Positions 19,831 through 28,719 of a DNA stretch of 64,000 bases are shown in pieces; position 1 is the first letter of the stretch; each line of letters begins with the position of its first letter. Made by a program: the position numbers and the translations under genes. The notes under the pieces were generated by a model that saw only the letters and a program-made list of their open reading frames with translations, was not told where the DNA came from and ran no database searches. Source of the stretch: Janibacter melonis (lineage in GTDB: Bacteria > Actinomycetota > Actinomycetes > Actinomycetales > Dermatophilaceae); the NCBI RefSeq assembly GCF_020567375.1, contig NZ_JAJBZM010000001.1, positions 419,396 through 483,395 on the forward strand, written 5' to 3'.

Positions 19831-21198
19831 TCAGGGCGCGAGGACCTCGACCCGCCAGGACTGGCCGCCGTCGGTGCTCTCGAGGAAGCCCTCGGAGTCG
19901 TCCGCTAGGCCGTAGACGCGGTCGTCCCCGCCCGCGGCGACCCACGACCACTGGACGGAGTCGGCCTTCGCCACGCGCCAGCTCGCACCGCCGTCGGTCG
20001 TGCGCAGGGCACGGCCTCCGGCCTCGCCCCGGGTGACGGCGACCGCCGTCCCGGGCTGGGTCTCGGCGTACCCGGCGACCGTGCCGCCGACGGCGACCGA
20101 GGGGCTCGCCGGCGACCAGGTGACCCCGTCGTCGGTGGAGGTGCGCACCCGGATCGAGGTGCCGCCGTCGTCCCCGGGCGTGCCGCACAGCGCGCTCAGC
20201 GGGCCCTCGCCGTCGGCCGGGGTGCCGAAGAAGACGCTGTCGCCCTCGTCGCACGGCTCGAGGTGCTCGGCCTGCTCGCCGATCCGGTAGGTGCGGCTGC
20301 CGTCGGCGGTGCCGACGGAGAGGTAGGCGCGCGGCCCGCGCACGACGAGCTGTGCCCCGGTGATGCCCGAGACGTCCTCGTCGAGGACGACGACGTCGGC
20401 GCTGCTGTCACCGGTGCCGGCCCGGTAGACGCGAAGGGGGCCGGCGCACCCCTGCTCGGTGCACTCCCCCGCGCTCACGAGGTGCACGACGCCGTCGGCG
20501 ACCTCCGTGGCGACGATCGTGCCGCCCGGGTAGGGCATGTCGGCCCACGTCGTGCCGCCGTCGGTCGTGCGTCGCAGCACCGACCCGGCGAGGTAGCCGG
20601 TGTCGGCGCTCGCCCAGCGCAGGATGCCCACCTGGTCGGGCGCGACGGCGATCCCGCCGGGCGGGGCGACGGAGAGGTCGGGCAGGGCGGCGGTGTTGAT
20701 CCAGCTCTGGCCGTCGTCGGTCGTGCGCAGCAGCAGCGGGCAGGTGGTCTCGGCGCTGCACCGCGCCTCGCCGAGCACCGCGCGGGTGCGGTCGTCGCCG
20801 GCGCTCACCGAGCGGGCGAGGAGCTGGCCGTCGGCCGGCTCGGCGCGTGAGGCGGTCGGGGCCGGGGTCGTCGCCTCGCTCGGCTCGGGCAGGCTCACCG
20901 TCGTCGGGTCGCCGGCCGGTCGCAGCTCCTCCTGACCGGTCCCGAGCATCCCCACGCCGACGGCCGTCGCCACGGCGGCGACGGCGGCGGCCCCGGCGAC
21001 GAGCCAGCCGGTGGAGCGACGCCGACCGGTCCGACCGGCGCGCAGCACGCCCTGGAGGTGCACGTCGTGCCCGGGGAGGTCCTCGACGAGCTCGCGCTCA
21101 CGGGCGAAGAAGGCGTCGACGGGGTCGTCGCGCCGCGTGGGGTCGTCCATCAGCCTGCCGAACGTCTCGAGGTCGTCGTGCTCGTCACGGGGGATCAT
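19831..21198 (-). CDS. Membrane-anchored beta-propeller protein, probable partner of the ECF sigma factor
   Basis: A 455-residue protein. About 75 acidic residues (MIPRDEHDDLETFGRLMDD) precede one transmembrane segment at roughly 80-103 (GWLVAGAAAVAAVATAVGVG). After it comes a Pro/Thr-rich linker and a BNR/sialidase-like propeller with repeated LRTTDDGQSW, RRTTDGGTTW, RVRTSTDDGVTW, LRTTDGGASW and LESTDGGQSW strands. The ATG overlaps the sigma-factor stop by ATGA, so the two are coupled. Position and topology suggest an anti-sigma or sensor role, but no recognised anti-sigma domain or zinc motif is present, so this remains inference. Confidence 0.75.
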   Translation of the reverse strand: MIPRDEHDDLETFGRLMDDPTRRDDPVDAFFARERELVEDLPGHDVHLQGVLRAGRTGRRRSTGWLVAGAAAVAAVATAVGVGMLGTGQEELRPAGDPTTVSLPEPSEATTPAPTASRAEPADGQLLARSVSAGDDRTRAVLGEARCSAETTCPLLLRTTDDGQSWINTAALPDLSVAPPGGIAVAPDQVGILRWASADTGYLAGSVLRRTTDGGTTWADMPYPGGTIVATEVADGVVHLVSAGECTEQGCAGPLRVYRAGTGDSSADVVVLDEDVSGITGAQLVVRGPRAYLSVGTADGSRTYRIGEQAEHLEPCDEGDSVFFGTPADGEGPLSALCGTPGDDGGTSIRVRTSTDDGVTWSPASPSVAVGGTVAGYAETQPGTAVAVTRGEAGGRALRTTDGGASWRVAKADSVQWSWVAAGGDDRVYGLADDSEGFLESTDGGQSWRVEVLAP

Positions 21199-21692
21199 CG
21201 GGCGCCCTCCAGCATGGCAGCCAGGGACTTGCGGGCCTCGAAGAGGTCGCGCTTGACCGCGCCCTCGGACTTGCCGAGCTGGGTGGCGACGGAGCCGACG
21301 GAGAGGTCGGCGAAGTAGTAGAGCAGCACCGCCACGCGCAGCCGGTCGGGGAGCGACTGGACGGCGGTGCGCACGGAGACCTGGGTCGCGACGTCGGGGT
21401 CGTCCCGCCCCTCGGCCGGGGCTCCCCCTTCGTGACGCAGGTAGGCGGAGTGCTCCCGCCCGCGCTTGCGCCAGTGGTCGCGCACGAGGTTGGCGGTCAC
21501 CGCGTAGAGCCACGCCTTGGGCTCGTCGACCCGGCCCCACTCGCGCACGAGCTTGACGAAGGCCTCCGTCGCGAGGTCGTGGGCGAGATCGGGGTCGCCG
21601 ACGAGACGGTTGGTCCAGCCCGCCAGACGCCCGTAGTGCGCGTCGTAGACCTCCCGCAGCTCCGCATCGACGTCCGTGCGGGCTCGCGCCAT
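21195..21692 (-). CDS. ECF RNA polymerase sigma factor (SigE-like family)
   Basis: A 165-residue sigma-70 family protein with region 2 (DLAHDLATEAFVKLVREW, KAWLYAVTANLVRDHWRKR) and region 4 (SLPDRLRVAVLLYYFADLSV, VATQLGKSEGAVKRDLFEAR). The ATG at 21692 (MARARTDVD) has GAAGGGG 6 nt upstream; longer starts at 21728 and 21737 lack a binding site. It overlaps the downstream propeller gene by ATGA. A short linker HEGGAPAEG between regions 2 and 4 is encoded by rare codons within a CGAAGGGGG motif. Confidence 0.88.
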   Translation of the reverse strand: MARARTDVDAELREVYDAHYGRLAGWTNRLVGDPDLAHDLATEAFVKLVREWGRVDEPKAWLYAVTANLVRDHWRKRGREHSAYLRHEGGAPAEGRDDPDVATQVSVRTAVQSLPDRLRVAVLLYYFADLSVGSVATQLGKSEGAVKRDLFEARKSLAAMLEGAR

Positions 21693-21907
21693 CGTCACCC
21701 CTTCGCTCCTCGGGAGGACGATGCTCATGGCGGTCATGCCTGTGAGACGCCGCAGCCCCCTGCGTGGTTCGGGGTGATCTTGGCAGAGTCCCCCCGGCGG
21801 CGCAGGCGGGCACCCCGCGACCCGCCGTCGGGGTGTCATCACGGGGCTGACGGTGCGATCGGCGAAGATGGGGTCCTCCCCTGCCCGACGAAGGAGCACC
21901 CGCACGC

Positions 21908-24343
21908 ATGGCCCGCCGCACCACCACCCCCGCGCCGCCCCCCGTCCCGGAGCGGATCGTCGACATCGACGTCGCGGACGAGATGCGCGGCGCGTTCCTC
22001 GAGTACGCGGTCTCGGTGATCCACGCACGCGCGCTGCCGGACGCCCGCGACGGGCTCAAGCCGGTGCACCGCCGGATCCTGTACTCGATGAGCGAGATGG
22101 GGCTGCGCCCCGAGCGCGGCCACGTGAAGTCCAGCCGCGTCGTCGGCGAGGTCATGGGCAAGTACCACCCGCACGGCGACACCGCGATCTACGACGCCCT
22201 CGTGCGCCTCGCCCAGCCCTTCGCCATGCGGCTGCCGCTCGTCGACGGGCACGGCAACTTCGGCTCGCTCGACGACGGCCCCGCGGCCTCGCGCTACACC
22301 GAGGCGCGGATGGCGCCCGCGGCGCTGCTCATGGTCGCCAGCCTCGACGAGTCCACCGTCCCCTTCGTCCCCAACTACGACGACCAGCTCACCCAGCCCG
22401 AGGTGCTGCCGGCGGCCTACCCCAACCTCCTCGTCAACGGCACGACCGGCATCGCCGTCGGCATGGCCACCCAGATGCCGCCGCACAACCTCGTCGAGGT
22501 CATCGGCGCGGCCCGGCACCTGCTCACCCACCCGCAGTGCTCGCTCGACGACCTCATGCGCTTCGTGCCCGGTCCCGACCTGCCCGGCGGCGGGCGCATC
22601 GTCGGTCTCGACGGCATCCGCGACGCCTACCTGCGCGGTCGCGGCAGCTTCCGCACCCGGGCCACCGTGCGGGTCGAGAAGGTCTCGCCGCGCCGGCAGG
22701 GCATCGTCGTCACCGAGCTGCCCTACCTCGTCGGTCCCGAGAAGGTCATCGAGAAGATCAAGGACGGCGTCCAGGGCAAGAAGCTCGAGGGCATCGCCGA
22801 CGTCAAGGACCTCTCGGACCGCACGAAGGGCCTCGAGCTCGTCATCGAGATCAAGAACGGCTTCAACCCCGAGGCGGTCCTCGAGAAGCTGTACAAGCTG
22901 ACGCCGATGGAGGAGAGCTTCTCCATCAACAACGTCGCCCTCGTCGACGGCACGCCCCGCACGATGGGCCTCAAGGAGCTGCTGACGGTCTACGTCGACT
23001 TCCGGGTCGACGTCGTGCGCCGCCGCACCGAGCACCGGCTGGGCAAGAAGCGCGACCGCCTGCACCTCGTCGACGGCCTGCTCGTCGCGATCCTCGACAT
23101 CGACGAGGTCATCCAGCTCATCCGCGGCAGCGACGACGCGGGCACGGCCCGCCAGCGCCTCCAGGAGGTCTTCGACCTCAGCGAGGTCCAGGCGAGCTAC
23201 ATCCTCGACCTCCAGCTGCGCCGCCTGACGAAGTTCTCCCGGATCGAGCTCGAGCAGGAGCAGGAGGACCTGCGCCGCCAGATCGCCGAGCTCGAGGAGA
23301 TCCTCGGCGACGAGCGCGTGCTCACCCGCCTCGTGTCCTCCGAGCTCGCCGAGGTCGCCAAGCAGCACGGCACCCCGCGCCGCACTGTGCTGCTCGAGTC
23401 GGCGGGCACGCCCACGGCGACGAGCACCCCGCTCGAGGTGAGCGACGACCCGTGCTGGGTGCTCCTGTCGAGCACCGGGCTGCTCGCCCGCACGACGAGC
23501 GAGCAGGAGCCGTCCCGCGAGGGCTCGCGCTCGCGCCACGACGCCGTCGTCTCCGCGGTGCGCAGCACCGCCCGCGGCGAGATCGGGGTCGTGACGAGCG
23601 CGGGCCGCGTCGCCCGGGTGAGCGCCCTGGAGCTGCCGACGCTGCCCCCGACGAACGACGCCCCCTCCCTCTCCGGCGGCGCGCCGGTCGGCGCCTACGT
23701 CGACCTCGGCGCCGACGAGCGGGTGCTCACGCTGCTCTCCCTCGCCGAGGACTCCCCCGGCCTGGCTCTGGGCACCGCGAGCGGTGTCGTCAAGCGGGTC
23801 TCCCCGGAGGTGCCGAAGGGGGCGCTGTGGGAGGTCGTGTCGCTCAAGGACGGCGACGAGGTCGTCGGGGCCGTCGAGCTGCGCACCGGCGAGGAGGAGC
23901 TCGTCTTCGTGACGAGCGACGCCCAGCTGCTCCACTTCTCCGCCTCGACCGTCCGACCGCAGGGTCGCGGCGCCGGCGGCATGGCCGGCATCCGCCTCTC
24001 GTCCGGCGCTCGGGTGATCCACTTCGGGGCGGTCGACCCCGCGCGTGACAACGTCGTCGTCACCGTGAGCGGGTCCTCCGACGCGCTGCCCGGGACCGAC
24101 CCGGGCGCGATCAAGGTCACCCCCTTCGCCGAGTACCCGGGCAAGGGCCGCGCGACCGCGGGCGTGCGGGCGCACCGCTTCCGCGGCGGCGAGGACACGC
24201 TGCTCCTCGCCTGGGCCGGTCGGGCCGACGCGCGCGCGAGCGCGTCGAACGGCGTCGCCGTCGACCTGCCCGAGGCCGACGGCCGCCGCGACGGCTCGGG
24301 CACGCCTGCCCAGCGCGCCATCGGGGGCATCGGAGGTTGGTGA
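21908..24343 (+). CDS. parC: DNA topoisomerase IV subunit A (GyrA/ParC family)
   Basis: The DNA cleavage/religation subunit, acting with ParE (encoded at 28720-30876) to decatenate and relax DNA. The 811-residue protein has the winged-helix domain with the quinolone region [14 protein letters not shown] (Thr92, Asp96), the active-site Tyr130 in [10 protein letters not shown], the tower and coiled-coil ([19 protein letters not shown]), and a degenerate C-terminal propeller. It is assigned as ParC rather than GyrA because no canonical GyrA box (QRRGGKG-type) is seen and it is linked to a stand-alone ParE. The ATG has AAGGAGCACCC upstream. A strong hairpin follows it. Confidence 0.9.
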   Translation: MARRTTTPAPPPVPERIVDIDVADEMRGAFLEYAVSVIHARALPDARDGLKPVHRRILYSMSEMGLRPERGHVKSSRVVGEVMGKYHPHGDTAIYDALVRLAQPFAMRLPLVDGHGNFGSLDDGPAASRYTEARMAPAALLMVASLDESTVPFVPNYDDQLTQPEVLPAAYPNLLVNGTTGIAVGMATQMPPHNLVEVIGAARHLLTHPQCSLDDLMRFVPGPDLPGGGRIVGLDGIRDAYLRGRGSFRTRATVRVEKVSPRRQGIVVTELPYLVGPEKVIEKIKDGVQGKKLEGIADVKDLSDRTKGLELVIEIKNGFNPEAVLEKLYKLTPMEESFSINNVALVDGTPRTMGLKELLTVYVDFRVDVVRRRTEHRLGKKRDRLHLVDGLLVAILDIDEVIQLIRGSDDAGTARQRLQEVFDLSEVQASYILDLQLRRLTKFSRIELEQEQEDLRRQIAELEEILGDERVLTRLVSSELAEVAKQHGTPRRTVLLESAGTPTATSTPLEVSDDPCWVLLSSTGLLARTTSEQEPSREGSRSRHDAVVSAVRSTARGEIGVVTSAGRVARVSALELPTLPPTNDAPSLSGGAPVGAYVDLGADERVLTLLSLAEDSPGLALGTASGVVKRVSPEVPKGALWEVVSLKDGDEVVGAVELRTGEEELVFVTSDAQLLHFSASTVRPQGRGAGGMAGIRLSSGARVIHFGAVDPARDNVVVTVSGSSDALPGTDPGAIKVTPFAEYPGKGRATAGVRAHRFRGGEDTLLLAWAGRADARASASNGVAVDLPEADGRRDGSGTPAQRAIGGIGGW

Positions 24344-24384
24344 GCGCCGGGGGCTGGTGACGGCCGCGCCCGACGGGCGGACAT

Positions 24385-24420
24385 GACGACGGGCCGGGGC
24401 AGATGCCCCGGCCCGTCGTC
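24385..24420. terminator. Strong bidirectional terminator between parC and the APC permease
   Basis: GACGACGGGCCGGGGCA at 24385-24401 pairs perfectly with the complement at 24404-24420, leaving only GA in the turn. It sits between the convergent stop codons of parC and the permease and can serve both. Confidence 0.85.
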
Positions 24421-24434
24421 GTGCGATCGGTGGA

Positions 24435-25892
24435 TCAGTCGTGGTCGATGTGCTCCGGGTCGCGCATGAAGGTGCGCTTGCCGTAGACCGCCCGGTTGAC
24501 CACCCAGGTGATCGCCCAGAGGACGACACCGACGGCGAGCAGGCCGCCGGCGATCTCGTACTGCTGCTGCTGCTCCTCGCTACGGGCCCACGGACCGGCG
24601 AGGAAGGCGCAGAGCACGGCGCCGATGACGGGCAGGACCGTCGGCGCGTTGAAGTGCGCGCGGCCGACGTGGTCGCGCCGCAGCACGAGGACGGCGATGT
24701 TGACGACGGTGAAGACGCACAGCAGGAGCAGCGCGGTGGTGCCGCCGAGCAGCGAGACCGTGCTGGCGCCCTCCTCGCTGCCGTTGGCCCGCACGACGTA
24801 GGTGATGAGGCCGAAGGCGAGGACGGTCGTGAAGACGATCGCCAGCCACGGGGTCTGGCGGCCGCGGTGGACCATGCCGAGCGGACGCGGCAGCACCTCC
24901 TGGCGCGCCATGCCGTAGACGAGCCGGCTGGCCATGAGCATGTTGATGAGGGCTGAGTTCGCCACGGCGAACATGCCGATCCACGGGAAGATCTTGTCGA
25001 AGGGGATGCCCGGGGCTCCCGCGGCGACGACCTGGGTGAGCGCCGAGGGCTTCTCCGGGTCGATGAGCGAGCCGACCGGCACGAGCGCGACCGCGGTGAT
25101 CGCGACGAGCACGTAGATCAGACCGGTGATGCCCAGGCCGGTGAGCATGACCTTCGGGAAGATCCGCACGGGGTCCTGGGTCTCCTCGGCCATGTTGACC
25201 GAGTCCTCGAAGCCGACCATCGCGAAGAAGGCCAGCGAGGTGGCCGCCGTGACGGCGAAGAAGGTGGACTTGTCGCTCGGGCTCTCGAAGACGACGACCC
25301 GGCTGAAGTCGGCCTTGCCCTGGGTGACGGCGTAGAGACCGATGAAGATGATGAGGAGCAGACCGGAGAGCTCGACGAGCGTGAGCACGACGTTGGCCTT
25401 GACGCTCTCGCCGACGCCGCGGAAGTTGATCGCCGCGACGAGGGCCATGAAGCCGAGCGCGATGAGCAGCAGCGGCGTCGAGCCGGCCGCCCAGTCGGCA
25501 CCGATCCCGTCGCGCAGGAAGCCGGCGAAGGCGTTCGACGCGGTGGAGGCCGAGGTGATGCCCGAGCACATGACGGCGAAGGCGACGATGAAGGTGACGA
25601 AGTGGATGCCGAAGGCCTTGTGGATGAAGGTGGCGGCTCCACCGGCCTGCGGGTACTTCGTCACGAGCTCGAGGTAGGAGAAGGCGGTGATCGTCGCGAC
25701 GACGAAGGCCGCGAGGAAGGGCGCCCAGGCGGCGCCGCCGACCTCGGCCGCGACCTGTCCGGTCAGCGCGTAGACGCCGGTGCCGAGGATGTCGCCGACG
25801 ATGAAGAGCAGGAGGAGCTTGGGCCCCATCACCCGGCGCAGCTCGGTGCGCTCCTCCCCGGTACCGGGGTCCGACGTGGCGGTCTCGGACAT
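24435..25892 (-). CDS. APC family amino acid permease
   Basis: A 485-residue integral membrane protein with about 12-13 hydrophobic segments. The first helix carries the APC glycine signature FIVGDILGTGVYALTGQ, and AAFVVATITAFSYLELVTKYPQAGG and FFAMVGFEDSVNMAEE are typical of the cationic amino acid (CAT/YfnA-like) branch. It probably imports an amino acid by proton symport. It ends in a charged tail RTFMRDPEHIDHD. The next genes upstream are an amino acid decarboxylase and an M20 hydrolase, so basic amino acids or polyamines are plausible substrates, but nothing in the sequence proves this. A 285-nt gap with a palindromic repeat separates it from them. Confidence 0.85.
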   Translation of the reverse strand: MSETATSDPGTGEERTELRRVMGPKLLLLFIVGDILGTGVYALTGQVAAEVGGAAWAPFLAAFVVATITAFSYLELVTKYPQAGGAATFIHKAFGIHFVTFIVAFAVMCSGITSASTASNAFAGFLRDGIGADWAAGSTPLLLIALGFMALVAAINFRGVGESVKANVVLTLVELSGLLLIIFIGLYAVTQGKADFSRVVVFESPSDKSTFFAVTAATSLAFFAMVGFEDSVNMAEETQDPVRIFPKVMLTGLGITGLIYVLVAITAVALVPVGSLIDPEKPSALTQVVAAGAPGIPFDKIFPWIGMFAVANSALINMLMASRLVYGMARQEVLPRPLGMVHRGRQTPWLAIVFTTVLAFGLITYVVRANGSEEGASTVSLLGGTTALLLLCVFTVVNIAVLVLRRDHVGRAHFNAPTVLPVIGAVLCAFLAGPWARSEEQQQQYEIAGGLLAVGVVLWAITWVVNRAVYGKRTFMRDPEHIDHD

Positions 25893-26016
25893 GTGGCCTC
25901 CCAGGTGTGCGTGCTCGCAGACGGACGTCCGGAGTGTGGCTAACCGTGGCCCAGATCACCGGTCGGGGCAACAACGTCGCGCCCGGCGTGTCGCACTCGT
26001 GACCCCCACGGTGGCC

Positions 26017-26130
26017 GAGCCCTTCGCTGGTCGAGGTGCGAAGGGCGCGCAGCGCCCGAGCCTCGAGACCACCGGTCCCGACGAAGGGGGTCTCGAGGCT
26101 CCCCCGTCGCACCTCGACCACCGAGGGCTC
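26017..26130. repeat. Long nested palindromic (REP-like) element
   Basis: Three pairs of inverted arms are nested: GAGCCCT/AGGGCTC (26017-26023 and 26124-26130), TGGTCGAGGTGCGA and its complement (26028-26041 and 26107-26120), and GAGCCTCGAGACC and its complement (26058-26070 and 26089-26101). The centre contains ACCGGT and one CGAAGGGGG. It fills most of the gap between the decarboxylase and the permease and may act as a terminator for the former. The rest of the gap, 25893-26016, should hold the permease promoter. Confidence 0.85.
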
Positions 26131-26177
26131 CACCGTCGCACCCCGACCCGCCGGGACTGATGCCCCGTCGCGGGGGC

Positions 26178-27599
26178 TCAGCGGGACACGACGCGCAGGG
26201 TGGCGAGGGTGGGGTCGGCGGCGTAGGCGATGCGGACCCCTGCCCGCCGCGCCTGGTCGAGCGCGTCGAGGCTGTCCTGGGTCACGAGCTCACCAGGGGC
26301 GAGCACCGGGATGCCCGGCGGGTAGGGCGCGACGAGCTCGGCGCACACCCGGCCCACCGCCGCGGCGAGCGGCACCGCCTCCTCCGGGGCGAACCACGCC
26401 GCCCGAGGAGACATCGCGACGACCGGCTCGACGCGGTACATCGCCGGCCCGGTGACGGCGCGCGGCGCGCCCCGGTGCCTGCTCAACGACGCGAGGAGCG
26501 CGTCGCCCAGCGGCTCGAGCGTCGAGGCGTCGTCGGCGAGCGAGACGACCGCGACGAGCACGTCGCGGTCGGCGGACTCGACGGGCATGCCCCGGGCGAT
26601 GAGGTCGGCCTCGACGGCGTTGCCGTCGACCCCGGCACCGGAGAGGACGAGGGTGAGCTTGAGCGGGTCGACGTCGGGCCCGTCGAGCACGACGAGCCCC
26701 TCGACCCCCCGGAGCCGGTCGCGCACCCGCGCCGTGCCCTCGATCGCGCGACCGAGCAGCTCCCCGCCGTCGCGCTCCAGCAGCGCCCTGGCGGCATCGG
26801 TGCTCGCGAGCACCGCGCCCGCGGGGCTTGTCGTCGCCCCGGCCTCGACCGCGGCGTCGAGCCGGGCCGGGTCGACCCGCTCGGTGCGGGCGAGGACGAG
26901 GGCGGCCTGGCTCCACGCGGGCAGGGTCTTGTGCGCGCTCGTCACGACGAGGTCGGCCCCCAGCTGCAGGGCGTGCCGCGGCAGGTCGGGGTGGAAGCCG
27001 AAGTGCGCGGCCCACGCCGCGTCGACGACGAGCGGCACGTCGTGCTCGTGGGCGACCGCGGCCAGCCCGGCCACGTCGCCGGTCGTGCCTACGTACGACG
27101 GGTCGCCGACGAGGACTGCGCGAGCCCGGGGGTGCTCGGCGAGCGCCCGGCGCACGCTGGACGGCGACACCCCGGCCGGCAGCCCCGTGGTCGCGTCGAC
27201 ATCGGGCCGCACCCACACGGGCGTGAGCCCGGCGAGGACGAGCCCGACGAGCACGGAGCGGTGCAGGGTCCGGCTGACGACCACCTCGTCGCCGTCCCCG
27301 GCCACGGCGAGCACCGCCGCCTGGTTGGCGTGCGTCGCGCCGCCGGTGGAGAAGCGGCACACGTCGGCTCCCCACAGCCGCGCGGCCCGCCGCTCGGCCT
27401 CGACGAGCACGCCCGTCGTGAGCTTCATCGTGTCGAGGCCGGCGTAGAGCGGCACGTCACCGGCGACGACGTCGCCGACGAGATCGGTGCGCTGCTTGTG
27501 GCCGGGGATGGTGAAGGGCGTGGGCGGGTGCTCGCGCTGGCGCAGCCACGCGTCGAGCAGGGGGGCGTCGGCGCGCAGGCCGCGGGGGTCAGCCGGCAT
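26178..27599 (-). CDS. Orn/Lys/Arg decarboxylase family PLP enzyme
   Basis: A 473-residue aspartate-aminotransferase-fold decarboxylase. FSTGGATHANQAAVLA binds the PLP phosphate, VVDAAWAAHFGFHP holds the Asp193 that pairs with the pyridine nitrogen, and Lys224 in TSAHKTLPAWSQ forms the Schiff base. A C-terminal domain (YPPGIPVLAPGELV) matches the SpeA/Cad short branch. The substrate could be arginine, lysine or ornithine. The ATG at 27599 overlaps the end of the upstream M20 hydrolase gene by 11 nt. It is shorter than the E. coli biodegradative enzymes because it lacks the N-terminal wing domain. Confidence 0.87.
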   Translation of the reverse strand: MPADPRGLRADAPLLDAWLRQREHPPTPFTIPGHKQRTDLVGDVVAGDVPLYAGLDTMKLTTGVLVEAERRAARLWGADVCRFSTGGATHANQAAVLAVAGDGDEVVVSRTLHRSVLVGLVLAGLTPVWVRPDVDATTGLPAGVSPSSVRRALAEHPRARAVLVGDPSYVGTTGDVAGLAAVAHEHDVPLVVDAAWAAHFGFHPDLPRHALQLGADLVVTSAHKTLPAWSQAALVLARTERVDPARLDAAVEAGATTSPAGAVLASTDAARALLERDGGELLGRAIEGTARVRDRLRGVEGLVVLDGPDVDPLKLTLVLSGAGVDGNAVEADLIARGMPVESADRDVLVAVVSLADDASTLEPLGDALLASLSRHRGAPRAVTGPAMYRVEPVVAMSPRAAWFAPEEAVPLAAAVGRVCAELVAPYPPGIPVLAPGELVTQDSLDALDQARRAGVRIAYAADPTLATLRVVSR

Positions 27600-28716
27600 C
27601 GCGCGCCCACCCGACGAGGACGTCGCCGAGGGTCCTGGCGAGCGCGCGCACCTGACCCAGGTCGACCCACTCGTCGACGGCGTGGAGCCCGCCGCCCGAC
27701 GGCCCGCACACGAGCGTGGGGCACAGCTGCTGCCACATCGGCGCCTCCATCCAGTACGGCGCGTCGAAGGTCGCTCCCGTGCCGAGCGCCCCGCCCAGCC
27801 GTCGCGCGAGGTCGGCGGCCGGCCCGTCGGCGTCCAGCCGCCAGCCGTCGCGGTGCGCGACGAGCTCGGCGGTCGCGCTCCACGCGGGGTCGAGGAGCGC
27901 CCGGACGTCGTCGAGCGCCTCCTCGCTCCCCCGGTCCGGGGGCAGCCGCATCTCGACGACGCACGACGCACGGTCCGGGACGACGAAGGGAGACGACCCC
28001 CCGCTGACGACGGTCACCATGAGGTCGCCGCCGGCCGCGCGCACGGCGTCGGCCCGTGCGTCCACGGCGTGCAGGAGCCGACCGAGGTGGGTCACGGCAT
28101 TGACGCCGAGCTCGGCCTGAGAGCTGTGCGCGGCGCGCCCGGGCAGCTCGACCCGGACGACGGCGAAGCCGCGCAACGAGCGGCACAGGGCGAGGTCCGT
28201 GGGCTCGGCGACGAGGCACACGTCCGGCCGGACGTCCCGGTGCCGCAGGACGTCGATGACGGCCTGGCTGCCGAGGTTCGCGTCCTCCTCGTCGGCGACG
28301 AGCGCGAGGACGGGTCGCACCGGCGCCCCGGAGGCGACGAGGTGCTCGGCCACCGCCACGACCGCGGCGATGCCGCCCTTCATGTCCGCAGCGCCGCGCC
28401 CGAGCAGCCGGTCGCCCTCGACCCGCGCCTCGAAGGGCGCGTCCATCCCGCTCACCCCCACGGTGTCGAGATGCCCGTTGAGCACGACGGTGGGCAGGTC
28501 CGCGCCACCTCGGGGCATGGCGAGCAGGCTCGGCCGGTCGTCCAGGCCCGGCGCCGGGACGACGGTCGTCACCAGACCGGCGGCCTCGAGCCGGTCGCGC
28601 AGGTGCGCGACCACGCGCCGCTCACCCGCAGCTCCGGGCACGAGCCCCGGGTTGACGCTGTCGACGGCGACGAGCTGCTCGAGCAGGGCGACCGCCGCGG
28701 GCCCCGGGTCCGTCAT
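27589..28716 (-). CDS. M20 family metallopeptidase/deacylase (ArgE/DapE-like)
   Basis: A 375-residue di-zinc hydrolase with ligands His82/Asp84 in NGHLDTVGV, Asp111 in GRGAADMKGG, the catalytic Glu pair in ADEEDANLG, Glu in VAEPTD, and the C-terminal His in GGGLHAVDEW. The lid domain begins near residue 178 (GFAVVRVELPGRAAHSS). It could be an acetylornithine deacetylase, succinyl-diaminopimelate desuccinylase or carboxypeptidase. Its ATG is 3 nt after the parE stop and it overlaps the decarboxylase, so amino acid metabolism and parE are co-transcribed. Confidence 0.87.
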   Translation of the reverse strand: MTDPGPAAVALLEQLVAVDSVNPGLVPGAAGERRVVAHLRDRLEAAGLVTTVVPAPGLDDRPSLLAMPRGGADLPTVVLNGHLDTVGVSGMDAPFEARVEGDRLLGRGAADMKGGIAAVVAVAEHLVASGAPVRPVLALVADEEDANLGSQAVIDVLRHRDVRPDVCLVAEPTDLALCRSLRGFAVVRVELPGRAAHSSQAELGVNAVTHLGRLLHAVDARADAVRAAGGDLMVTVVSGGSSPFVVPDRASCVVEMRLPPDRGSEEALDDVRALLDPAWSATAELVAHRDGWRLDADGPAADLARRLGGALGTGATFDAPYWMEAPMWQQLCPTLVCGPSGGGLHAVDEWVDLGQVRALARTLGDVLVGWARDAG

Positions 28717-28719
28717 GGC

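Noticed and set aside
17044-19908. A 954-codon plus-strand open frame
   Set aside because: It is the antisense shadow of the GNAT/acyl-CoA synthetase gene, whose own frame has clear domains.
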